From CAVVFX01 sp963777595 (lineage in GTDB: Bacteria > Acidobacteriota > Terriglobia > Bryobacterales > Bryobacteraceae), in assembly GCA_963777595.1 (NCBI GenBank), contig CAVZRE010000061.1:67995-131994 (forward strand): a stretch of 64,000 nucleotides of DNA, in the 5' to 3' direction. Positions 35,744-44,700 of the stretch are shown here, one piece after another. How positions within the stretch are numbered: the first letter of the stretch is position 1; every line of letters starts with the position of its first letter. A program made the position numbers and the translations under genes. Under the pieces are notes generated by a model. It had not been told where the DNA came from. It saw only the letters and a program-made list of their open reading frames with translations, and made no database searches.

Positions 35744-38737
35744 TCAGTAAGTCACCCACATCGGCGAGACCCAGACGATGTTTCCGTCTTCCTGTTCGCC
35801 TCTGACGTAGTAGTAACTCGTCCCCTTGGCTGCTTCCGTGTCGCGCCAGGTGAAATCTACATCAGGTTTAGCTGGATTGATGGTGTACACATACTTATTG
35901 TTCTTGACCAGATAAACCGTTTTGAAGTTGCCCGTGCCTCGCAGCTTGACTTTGAACTCCGGAGCCGACGGAGCCGTGAATGAATCGCCCATGATGTGAT
36001 TCCCGGTGCGGAAGTCGGCGATGATATTGTCCGTCGAGCCGTAGACGTGACGAGCTTTGACGGCAGCGAGCACTGACTGCCGGCTGTAGTCCTTGGCCAG
36101 AATGTTGCAGAAGCTGATGTGCGTCGAGATGTGATCGGAACTGGCCTGAAAGCTCAATTTGTAACCCTTCTCGAAGGCCAGGCTGACCCAGCCCTTAGGC
36201 GTGAAGCCGCCGATGGAGTCCCCCGCAGAATTGGAGCGGGGCGCTCCCGGCATCTCGTAATTCTGCCGGTCGCCCTGATAGATTTCAACCACCGGTTCGA
36301 CCAGGGGATCGTTGTCGCGCCAGTCCGTGCCCATCGAACTGGTACCGCTCGTGTGGGACGCCACGATGCCGTTATATTGTTTGAGATAGCGATACAACAT
36401 CTGGGTATCGGGAGCGTGACCCTCGGATTCGGCGGTCACCTTGGGAAGACGCGGCAGGGTGCGAATACCGCGCTGGGCGAAGATAACGTTGCGGTGCCCT
36501 TCAGGAAACGCGACGCTGCGCTCGTACATGAACATAGGCACGAACGCACCGGGGTTATAGAAAATGTCGGTCAGCTTTTGGGTGATCCACCAGGTGTATT
36601 CGCGGGCAATGCCATTCATACCGTTGTCGTGGTCGCAGCAGCCGATCCAGTCCAGCGCGCCGGCATCGATGGCATAGCGAAACTGATCGACGAGCAGCCC
36701 GTCTCCGCCGCCATCCATGGAGATTTCGCTGTGACGGTGGAACTCGCCGCGAACAATTTTTAAACCCTCCGGATTCGTCGCGGAGCGGATCGCCGCGAGG
36801 TTCTTGCGCTCCTTTGCTACCGCCGCCGTATCCGGACTCACTGCCGGAGCAGCAATCGACCGGACCGAGGGACTACCGGACGCCGATCCTAAAGCGATGG
36901 TATTGACGAACAGGTCGTTGTTGTATTTATCCGGACCCGTGGATTTCTCGAAATACTCCTGGAGCTGCTTCGCCGGTCCCAGTCCTGGTGTCATAGGCGG
37001 AAGTTCGCGGCGATGATCGGAGGACCCGACGATCATCAATTCGCCGGGACGGATGGAAGCCAGTGCAGGGCGATTATCGAGCCGGTTGTCGGAATGCGGA
37101 AGGAAGACCGGCTCGCTCCACGCTTTGCCGTCGAACGAGACCAGATATTCGGTCCAGATGGTGCCGATGGGCATCCAGAATTGAGGGTGATTGCTGCGAT
37201 AGCTCAGCCAGAGGCGGCCGGACGTATCGGCAAGCAGGCGAGGCGAAGTGTTCCGCGGCGCCACGGAGTTACGGGCAGTCTGATTCGCCTGACGGGTCTT
37301 GGCGTTCTCGGGATCGAGTTTGAGCCAGTCCTCCGAGTCGTTTTGTTTGGTGGCTTTGTCGGGCCGCGGCGCTACGGTTCCGGTGAGTACTGTGCCGGGA
37401 TCAACGGAAGCTTCCACCCATCGGCCATCGGGTTCGAGTCCTCGCAAGCGGACAGCGCGTCCTTGATAGAGTGCGATCCCGGTGGTGTCGTACGCGCCGA
37501 AATCCTTACCCCAACCGGGAGCGCCTTCTTCATAAGCGGTCCAGAGGCGGCCGCTGGGATCGTACGCGATCGACGGATAGGCTTCGTAGCGCGCGGAGGC
37601 GGCCACAGGGATCTCCTTACCCCACCCGCCGGGGCCAGACGCCGTCCGCACATAGACGTCGTAATTTCCGTTGCGATAGGAATCCCAGGCAACGCTGACG
37701 CGCCCGGTATGATCCGCGGCAATGGCAGGATCCCATTCGTTACCGCCCGACGAAGCAACTACTGCAGGCTTGGTAAATCCGTCGCCCTGCTGCGTTGCCG
37801 CCAGTATGGTCGCGCGGCCATTACGCCAACCCTGCCAGGCAACCCAAACGCGGCCTCCTGAATCGGCGGTTGCGGCGGGATCGACGTCCGAGCCAGCTTC
37901 GGTAGTGAGCTGGACCATCTTGCCGGGCGTCGTGTTCTGGACCGGGCGCGCATAGATGTCGTAGTTCGCGACGCCGGTGGTGCTCTTATTAGCGCTCCAG
38001 AATACCCAGGCGCGGTTAGACGCGTCGACCGCAATCGACGGACGCCACATGTCGCCGTGCGGCTCGCTGACGGCGATCGGCGGACCCCACTTTCCGTTGC
38101 TGAAATGCCGCGCGAAGACCTGGTCGCCGCCGGGTTTTTCAGAGTATTTATCGAAGTTACGCGGCGCTTCTTCGAGCGAGACCTGCAGCTTCAGATGGTC
38201 CGGAGCGTGCTGGAACTCCAGATAGGCGATCCAAAGGCTGCCATCTTTGGCCACGGCGGCTGCGGGAAAGTCCTGTTCTTCGGGAGAACTTGTGAGTTGG
38301 GTGTAGCCGGTGACGCGATCCGCAATTACTTTCCCGCCTAGTTCGGCTTTGAACGCACCCCAGGGAACGTCGCGAAGAGCTACTCGAAAGTCGCCCTGGG
38401 CGGTGTGGACATTCACTGCGGCGCTTTCATTGGTGGAATCGAGAAAGACGATGACACCGTTGGCAATTGGGGCCTGCACCCGGTTGCGTCCCTGCGCTCC
38501 GCCGAAGACCCGCATCGTGTGGATGGCAACTTTCCACGAGTTGTTGGGCTGCATGGCGTCGCCGACGTCGAACCGCCAGGGCTCGACGGAGGTGATGCGT
38601 GCCCCTTCGGCGGTTGCGGAACCGTCCCACTTGTCTCCAAGTTTGGCGCCCTCGATGCCCATCAGGATGCGGATACCCACTGCGTTTTGGGCTAGCAAGG
38701 GCGTGGCCAGGAGGGCTACAATTGCGAGTCTTCTCAT
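35744..38737 (-). CDS. Large secreted protein: beta-propeller plus PHP-type metal-dependent domain
   Basis: 997 residues from the ATG at 38737 with signal peptide MRRLAIVALLATPLLAQ. Residues about 150-470 contain propeller blades with repeated WDPAIAADHTGRVSVAWDS-like units (PAATADSGGRVWVAWQG, YEAYPSIAYDPSGRLWTAY). From about 650 to 930 a PHP-like (DUF3604-type) domain follows: RGEFHRHSEISMDGGGDG, GCCDHDNGMN, ASHTSGTSSMGTDW, QASSDHISTH, giving His/Asp pairs suited to a two- or three-metal centre. A beta-strand tail (DFTWRDTEAAKGTSYYYVRG) ends it. Probably an exported phosphoesterase or hydrolase; activity not known. Confidence 0.8.
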   Translation of the reverse strand: MRRLAIVALLATPLLAQNAVGIRILMGIEGAKLGDKWDGSATAEGARITSVEPWRFDVGDAMQPNNSWKVAIHTMRVFGGAQGRNRVQAPIANGVIVFLDSTNESAAVNVHTAQGDFRVALRDVPWGAFKAELGGKVIADRVTGYTQLTSSPEEQDFPAAAVAKDGSLWIAYLEFQHAPDHLKLQVSLEEAPRNFDKYSEKPGGDQVFARHFSNGKWGPPIAVSEPHGDMWRPSIAVDASNRAWVFWSANKSTTGVANYDIYARPVQNTTPGKMVQLTTEAGSDVDPAATADSGGRVWVAWQGWRNGRATILAATQQGDGFTKPAVVASSGGNEWDPAIAADHTGRVSVAWDSYRNGNYDVYVRTASGPGGWGKEIPVAASARYEAYPSIAYDPSGRLWTAYEEGAPGWGKDFGAYDTTGIALYQGRAVRLRGLEPDGRWVEASVDPGTVLTGTVAPRPDKATKQNDSEDWLKLDPENAKTRQANQTARNSVAPRNTSPRLLADTSGRLWLSYRSNHPQFWMPIGTIWTEYLVSFDGKAWSEPVFLPHSDNRLDNRPALASIRPGELMIVGSSDHRRELPPMTPGLGPAKQLQEYFEKSTGPDKYNNDLFVNTIALGSASGSPSVRSIAAPAVSPDTAAVAKERKNLAAIRSATNPEGLKIVRGEFHRHSEISMDGGGDGLLVDQFRYAIDAGALDWIGCCDHDNGMNGIAREYTWWITQKLTDIFYNPGAFVPMFMYERSVAFPEGHRNVIFAQRGIRTLPRLPKVTAESEGHAPDTQMLYRYLKQYNGIVASHTSGTSSMGTDWRDNDPLVEPVVEIYQGDRQNYEMPGAPRSNSAGDSIGGFTPKGWVSLAFEKGYKLSFQASSDHISTHISFCNILAKDYSRQSVLAAVKARHVYGSTDNIIADFRTGNHIMGDSFTAPSAPEFKVKLRGTGNFKTVYLVKNNKYVYTINPAKPDVDFTWRDTEAAKGTSYYYVRGEQEDGNIVWVSPMWVTY

Positions 38738-39140
38738 GGGTAGAGATTGTATCAAGGCGGAGGGTGGAAGTGCTTAAGGGTGAGGCAATGTAGAGGAAAG
38801 GAGTTGGTACGGTAGCCCTGACGCAGCTGTATTTTGTCCTTGAAGATGTGAGTAAACCCTCGCCTTGTGCAGCGCGCGATTTGTAGTGCGGTTCTGGTCT
38901 TCGCTGTTTGGTGGGCGTAGCCTTATTTCATCGACGCATTGGGACTGACTCATGAGACGTTTCGGCGATGATGCCATTTCGCCGCCGCTTGTCGATCGAA
39001 GCCAGAAGAGTGCGTTGGCGCAGGCACCTGGCACCCTCCAGTTTGGAGCCTCGCGGTAGAGTGCCTGTGGGGGCTAAACACCGCGTGCGATTTGAAGACC
39101 GGGGACTCAGGTTGTAAGCTTGAATAAAGAAGGCGACTCT
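38738..39140. other. 403-bp intergenic region
   Basis: No gene recognised. An inverted repeat CAGGCAC (39022-39028) / GTGCCTG (39062-39068) encloses a small inner hairpin CTCCA-GTT-TGGAG (39037-39049); it lies upstream of the toxin-antitoxin genes and might be an operator or a terminator-like structure, but evidence is thin. Confidence 0.4.
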
Positions 39141-39365
39141 ATGGAACTCAATTTGACACCGGAACTCGAAGCAAAATTGACGCACAGCGCCGCCCAACAG
39201 GGGCGAAAGCCCGGAGATCTGGTTCGAGATGTTCTGGCGCGGTATTTCGATGAGGAAGCCCGCCTTGTGGAAGCCGTCAGGTGTGGTGAGGACGCCTTAA
39301 AGCGCGGAGAGTATCTGACCCATGAGCAAGTCGGCGAACGCTTACAAAAGTTTTTGCGTTCCTGA
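39141..39365 (+). CDS. ParD/CopG-like antitoxin
   Basis: 74 residues from the ATG at 39141 (a TTG at 39120 would add seven). The N-terminal strand MELNLTPELEAKL and helix QGRKPGDLVRDVLARYFDEE form a ribbon-helix-helix-like DNA-binding unit; the acidic C-terminal part (CGEDALKRGEYLTHEQVGERL) would wrap the toxin. The stop overlaps the start of a RelE/ParE-type toxin (TGATG), the standard order for this module. Presumably autoregulates the operon. Confidence 0.78.
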   Translation: MELNLTPELEAKLTHSAAQQGRKPGDLVRDVLARYFDEEARLVEAVRCGEDALKRGEYLTHEQVGERLQKFLRS

Positions 39366-39642
39366 TGGAGATTCGTGGTCGTTGCCTGCCGCTGCCGATT
39401 TGGATCTCATCTGTGCACATATCGAGCGTGACAGCCCGGAGGCGGCGCGAAGAGTTGCCCGCACTATTTATGACGGCTGTACACAGTTGAAAGAGTTCCC
39501 CCGCATCGGGCGCTCCAGCAGGCGAATTCCAGGACGCCGGGAACTTGTCTTTCCACCTCTTCCTTACGTAGTCGTGTATCAGGTGACAGAAAATGCGGTT
39601 GAAATCTCGCGCATCTTCCATGGTGCGCAGGATTGGCCGTAG
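39365..39642 (+). CDS. ParE/RelE-superfamily toxin, frameshifted near its start
   Basis: About 92 residues. The body (WSLPAAADLDLICAHIERD, YDGCTQLKEFPRIGRSSRR, LPYVVVYQVTENAVEISRIFHGAQDW) is a typical ParE/RelE fold. The natural start is the ATG at 39365 (MEIR), but the sequence then leaves frame: one missing T near 39376 (CGTGGTCG for CGTTGGTCG) would give MEIRWSLPAAADL. As written, the frame opens only from 39322, inside the antitoxin. Either a sequencing deletion or a real inactivating mutation. Confidence 0.78.
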
Positions 39643-39774
39643 AGACTCCCCACGGCGGCTCGTTCTCTTATAAATATTCGTCCACGAGCGACTGACACGG
39701 ATCAGGCGAGTTGATCGCAGATCTACTCCCGACCGGCGATATCATAGAAGCGTGAACGTGACGCGGGAGCTTTA

Positions 39775-40044
39775 GTGACTCGTGATCTAGCGGATTCGAT
39801 CGCTGGGCTCTACAGCGTTTTTGCTCGCTATCCTATGCCTGCAAATCTATCGGCGTGCCCCTGTTGTGCTGATCCTTCTGAGAGCAAAGCCTTGCTCGTG
39901 GACTCTTTGTCGGAGATTCCTGCTGACCGAATCTCGACGTACGCCGAATTGGCGATGCTCACATGGGGAGGCGTTGACGACTTCCGCTATTTCCTGCCAC
40001 GTGTATTTCAGGCGGCCGTGATCGGTCATCTAGACCTAGGTTAG
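39775..40044 (+). CDS. Hypothetical protein, 3'-truncated at a sequence junction
   Basis: 89 residues from a GTG start. The coding looks real: FARYPMPANLSACPCCADP and AELAMLTWGGVDDFRYFLPRVFQ read like the first half of a conserved soluble protein with a CPCC motif (I recall similar hypothetical proteins but no function). After VFQ the sequence turns into AAVIGHLDLG-stop, with no further homologous look. The loss of its C-terminal half coincides with the loss of the end of the giant surface protein on the other strand, so a junction lies at about 40.02-40.17 kb. Confidence 0.5.
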   Translation: MTRDLADSIAGLYSVFARYPMPANLSACPCCADPSESKALLVDSLSEIPADRISTYAELAMLTWGGVDDFRYFLPRVFQAAVIGHLDLG

Positions 40045-40179
40045 CCTTGAGGTTATCTTTGGAAAGCTCAGGCTGGGGTTTTGGCTGCGGTGGCCCGAAG
40101 ACTAGCAACTCGCACTTCGAGCAGATGCAACTGTTACGTGTAGACATGGCCTGGTCAATCCCGTCAGCAGCGATGGCGA

Positions 40180-41110
40180 TGACGGTCTCGTTCGTATTGA
40201 TGGTGATTGGCCCCGAATATACGGTCGAGCTCGTCGTCGGTGTCGTTCCGTTCGTGGTGTAGTAGATGGTTGCTCCCGGAGTCGTATCCGTGAGGGTTAA
40301 GGTCTGAGGTGTTGTGTAGTGCCCGCCAGCCAGGCTGAATACCGGCGAGGCTGCCTTTGGAAGCGGGATGTACACGTAGGCTTTCGAGCTGACCGAACTG
40401 AGGGAGAAGCCAGGCGCGATCGCCACGGCTGCCACAATTTCTGAGGAAGCGACAGTGATTGGCCCGCTGTAGACAGTTGACGAGGTGGTCGGCGTGCTTC
40501 CGTTCGTGGTGTAGTAGATGGTTGCACCGGGTGTTGTATCGGTCAGGATTAGAGTCTGTGGGGTGTGGTAGAGGCCACCCGCCAGACTGAAGACCGGAGC
40601 CGCTGCAGCCGGCAACGGGACGTAGGTGTACTGCTTGGAGCTAACCGAACTCAGCGTGAAGCCAGGTGCACTTGCCACCGCCGCCACCAACTCTGTGGAG
40701 CTGACAGTGATCGGGCCCGTGTACTTGGTCGACGAAGTGGTCGGCGAAGTCCCGTTGGTGGTGTAGTAGATGGTTGCACCAGGGGTTGTATCGGTCAGGA
40801 TGAGTGTCTGCGGTGTGTTATAGGTGCCGCCAGCCAAACTGAAGACCGGGGCCGCCGCAGGTGGTTGGGGGACGTAAGTGTACGCCTTCGAACTCACTGA
40901 GCTTGGTTTGAAGCCCGGTGCGATCGCAATGGCCATCACGGTTTCAGTGGATGCGATGGTGATTGGCCCTGTGTACAGCGTCGATGCCGCCGTGGGCATG
41001 GTTCCGTCGGTGGTGTAGTAGATCACCGCTCGCGGCGTTATGTCGGTGAGAGTAAGTTGCTGCGGCGAGTGATAGGTGCCTCCGGCCAGACTGAACACGA
41101 CTGGCGTGGT
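40180..41110 (-). repeat. Tandem 252-bp repeats encoding CHB_HEX_C domains
   Basis: Four copies (the last truncated) with an exact 252-bp period: the word GTAGTAGAT falls at 40259, 40511, 40763 and 41015. Each encodes an 84-residue chitobiase/beta-hexosaminidase C-terminal domain: FSLAGGTYxTPQTLxLTD, TPGATIYYTTNGTxPT, STxYxGPITV, APGFxxSSVSSKxYTYVP. Conservation of period and frame argues for selection or recent duplication. Confidence 0.9.
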
Positions 41111-43969
41111 GGTGATTGATTCAACGGCTCCGATATCGAACGTATTCCCCCCGGAACCATCAGGCCGCGGATTTCCGAAGAAGTCCGTTGACGGATGCGA
41201 AACGGTGACGGGAATCTTGTCGATTGCCGCTGAGTTGTTTGCCGGCGACGGGTTGAAGGTATAAACCGGAAGACCGGTCTGAGGATTCGCGAAGTTCAAG
41301 GTCAGCGGACCCCAGCGGAGATTGATCCAGTTATTGCCCTCGTCCACCGTGGCTGCGGCAGTCAGCGTGAATGGGGGCGCGGGGAGCGCGTTGGATTCGT
41401 TGGTTCCCGGAGGTACCTGCCATCCGTACACGCCTGCTTGCACAGACGCTTCAATCGGAAGGCGGGAGCCGTTGCAATAGACACTGGAAAGCACGGTGCC
41501 CGGAGCGAGGATGTTGGTGCTGTCGGCACTTTCAGCCAATGCCCCATTGTTGGTGAGCAACGAGTATGTCAGAGGCAGAGTCCCACCCGACGAGTGATTG
41601 CCTGGGGCTGTGTCTCCGCGGATCCCGATATCCCAATAGCTGGCGCCCGGATCGTCGCAAGCTCCCGTGGATTTCTGGTTGGCCGCAGCTGTTGCGGTCT
41701 TGCCGAATCCGGAGTTGTATAGCGTGACTTTGTTTTGTTGATTCTGGAAGCCGGTATTTAATCCTCCGACTCCGATAAAGAGTGAGCGATTTTGCCAGAA
41801 CAAGTCGTTCGACAAGGCAGGGACCGAGTACTTGACGCAGGACCGGTTCGTGCCGTGGTTGGTCGGGCAGGTAATGGCGTTTGTGCCGTTGGGCAACAGG
41901 GCAATGTTGGCGGTGAGCACGGCGCTGTTGGTGACGCTGGCCAGGCCGGCAATCTGCGGGCAGGATTGTGCTCCGTTGTTGGTGGTGCAGTTGGTTCCCT
42001 GCGAACTGGCCAGCGGCGCGAACAGGGTTTGCAACAGCACTCCCGACGAGGCGGTTGAGTTGTTGGAGACGACGGTGTTGTTGATGAAGTCGACCGCCAA
42101 AGCGTCAAGCAGCGACACGCCGCCGCCATCAATACCGGCTACGTTGTTGGCAATGATGTTGTTGGTGACCTGAACAGCGTTCCACGGGGTCTTCAACTGG
42201 AACGCAGGTTGCGCCGGATGGCCGGGGATGGCTGGCCAGACTGGTGCTTGGGTTCCCCTTCGGGAAGTTGAGCACTTCAGTTCCGTTGATGTGCTGCAGC
42301 CGCAAGCCGCCACCGCTACCGCTATCGGCCGAGTTGCCCACGATGAAGTTGCGCGTTGATGACCAGGCCAGGACCCGTGCCGTCACTGGGCAGGATGGTT
42401 CCTGGGGCGGAGACGCAATCCTGGTCGGTGGCGACTCCGCAGGCGTCGGATCGACGTCGGGAGCGCCCATGACGAGCAGGCCGCCACCGTTGGTGACGAT
42501 GGTCGGGTTGGTGCTCTGGTTGAACATGATCGAGTTGTGCTCGATGTCGCCGTCGTAGCTGAAGCCGAGGTGCGCCACGCCGGCGCCGTCGCCGGTGCTC
42601 ATGTTGCCGCAGACCCAGTTGTAGTTGAACTTGTAGTAGTCGCTGCCGTTGCAGAAGGTGACGCCACCCGCTCCGGCCGGGGTGGACGAGAAGAGTTCGT
42701 CACCCAGCGAGGAGTTCTGGACGACCAGGTTGTTGTGGACGTTGACGTCCATGTTGTTGCAGTACGGCAAGGGCCAGTTGGCGGAAGGTTCGGGCTCGGC
42801 GTGATGCAGGAGCCCGGGACGGTGTTGGCGGTGCTCCCAGCGAGGAACGCATCGGGGTGTTCGCCCTGGCCGATGGTGATGCCGCCGGACAGCGTGCCCT
42901 GGTTGTTGAGCACGCGGTTGTTGGCGATCTGGAGGTTGTGGCTCCAGGCGTGAACCAGGATGCCGCCGCCGCCCTGCGAGCTGTTCTTCACTGTCAAGCC
43001 GTCAATGCTGGACGGGTTGCAGAGGAAGTTGCTCGGGAAAGGGTGTTGCCGGTCGAGTCGCCGCAATCGGCCTTCGTCAGCAGAAGAGTTCCGGTCGGGA
43101 AGACGTCAGAGGCGAACGGATTGGACCCAGCCGGGAACTTCACGCCTTTGGCGAGCACGGTGATGCCTGCGCCCTCGTAGGCTCCCATGAGGGTGGGCTC
43201 GATCAACTGTTCCGCCAGGTTGCCATTGAGAGTGGCATCCCAGCCGACAGTTGCTTCGAGCGGCAGGCGATCGACGGCGAACTGCATGTCAGGGCTGCAG
43301 GTGAACGTATTCGTCGAATCGTAGACATTCGATCCGGTGATCGGCGTGCCCGTCAGTCGACAGACCGAAGAGGCACACGATCTGGCGGCGCCAGGGATCC
43401 AGTTTTCCGGCAGGGTGGGGATTGGCATCGATGATGCTCGAAGCCGCGCCGACGCCCTGCAGACGAACGGGCTTCCACATCAGCAGCATCTCGCTGAATG
43501 TGCCGGGTGGGACGATGATCAGATCGCCCGGCGCAGCCGCGTCTGATGGCGCCCTGAATCGGTCTGGCCGGCGGTCATCACGTGTGGGCGCTTTGCCGCC
43601 AACCGTGACGCTCACGGCGTCAACAGATTGCTTGCCATTTCCCGCAGTGATGACCATCTGGCCGCACTGCGCATTGGAGCCGCCATATTGCGCCTGTTGC
43701 TGCACGGCGCAAGCCGGCACGCCCGACGGGACAGTTACCTTGATCTGCGTGTCGGTCCAGGAGACGATCGGAGCCGAGATACCGCCAATCGTGACGCTCG
43801 AGACCGTATTGCAAGTGGTGCTGGTTGAAGTGGCTGCGGTGCATTGCGTGCCGAAGCCGTAGTGGCGCTTCACCTTCTGCTGGTTATACGGCGCTACGCC
43901 TGCTGACGGTCCGGAGTACGCGTAGTTGTCCACGTTCTGATCGCCGAGTGAATTGATGGTAAGTGTGCC

Positions 43970-44700
43970 ACTCAACTCAATCGATGCGCTGGCCGTTGCG
44001 GTAGTGCCGCTCGTGGGAGGCGCGATAGTAACTGTCGGCGCCGAAGTGTAACCGGAGCCGGCGTTCGTGATGTTGACTGCGACCACGGCGCCGGTTTCGG
44101 TCGACGTGCCCGTAGCGGTGGCTCCCCCTTGCGGCGCTGCGCCGAAGGCAACTGTTGGAGCCGTTGTGTAGCCCGAGCCGCCGCCGTGATGGTGACGGCG
44201 GCCACAGACTGAGCCATATTCACCGTAAAGGTGGCACTGGGAGTTCCGTTGAAGGAGAACGTTGCCGTGGCAGTGCCGGTATATCCGGAACCGGGATTGG
44301 TGATCGTGATTCCGGTGATTCTCCGTCTCCCACCGGCGATTGGAGCACTCTGCACGTTACCGGTTGCCCTGGTACCGCCTGCGGGCAGCGAGAAGGTGAT
44401 TGTGGGCGTTCCACCGTAGGAGCCGCCGCTGTTGATGGTCACGGAGGAGACCGAAGAGGTCATGACCGCCGTCCCTGTGGCACCGCTTCCGCCACCGCCG
44501 GTGAACGTCACCGCGGGAGCGCTGGTGTAACCGCGACCCTCATTATTGATCGAAACGCGGGTCACGGAGCCCGAGATCACGGCCGTTACCTGCCGCGCCG
44601 GTTCCGCCGGTGCCTGTGTTGTTGAAGGTGACTGAGGGGCTGCTGGTATAGCCGCTGCCGCCGGCCACCTACGGTGACCTTTGTAACAGCGCCCTTGAGA
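43970..44700 (-). repeat. Degenerate Gly/Ser-rich GSGYTSAPTVTF peptide repeats
   Basis: Repeated units read on the minus strand in several frames: NEGRGYTSAPAVTFTGGG, NSGGSYGGTPTITFSLP, NPGSGYTGTATATFSFN, NAGSGYTSAPTVTIAPP. These beta-strand repeats occur in large surface and phage-tail proteins. Part of the giant protein. Confidence 0.65.

Noticed and set aside
40180..41110. CRISPR array or satellite DNA
   Set aside because: The 252-bp period is a multiple of three and encodes a known 84-residue domain repeat; there are no short repeats with spacers.
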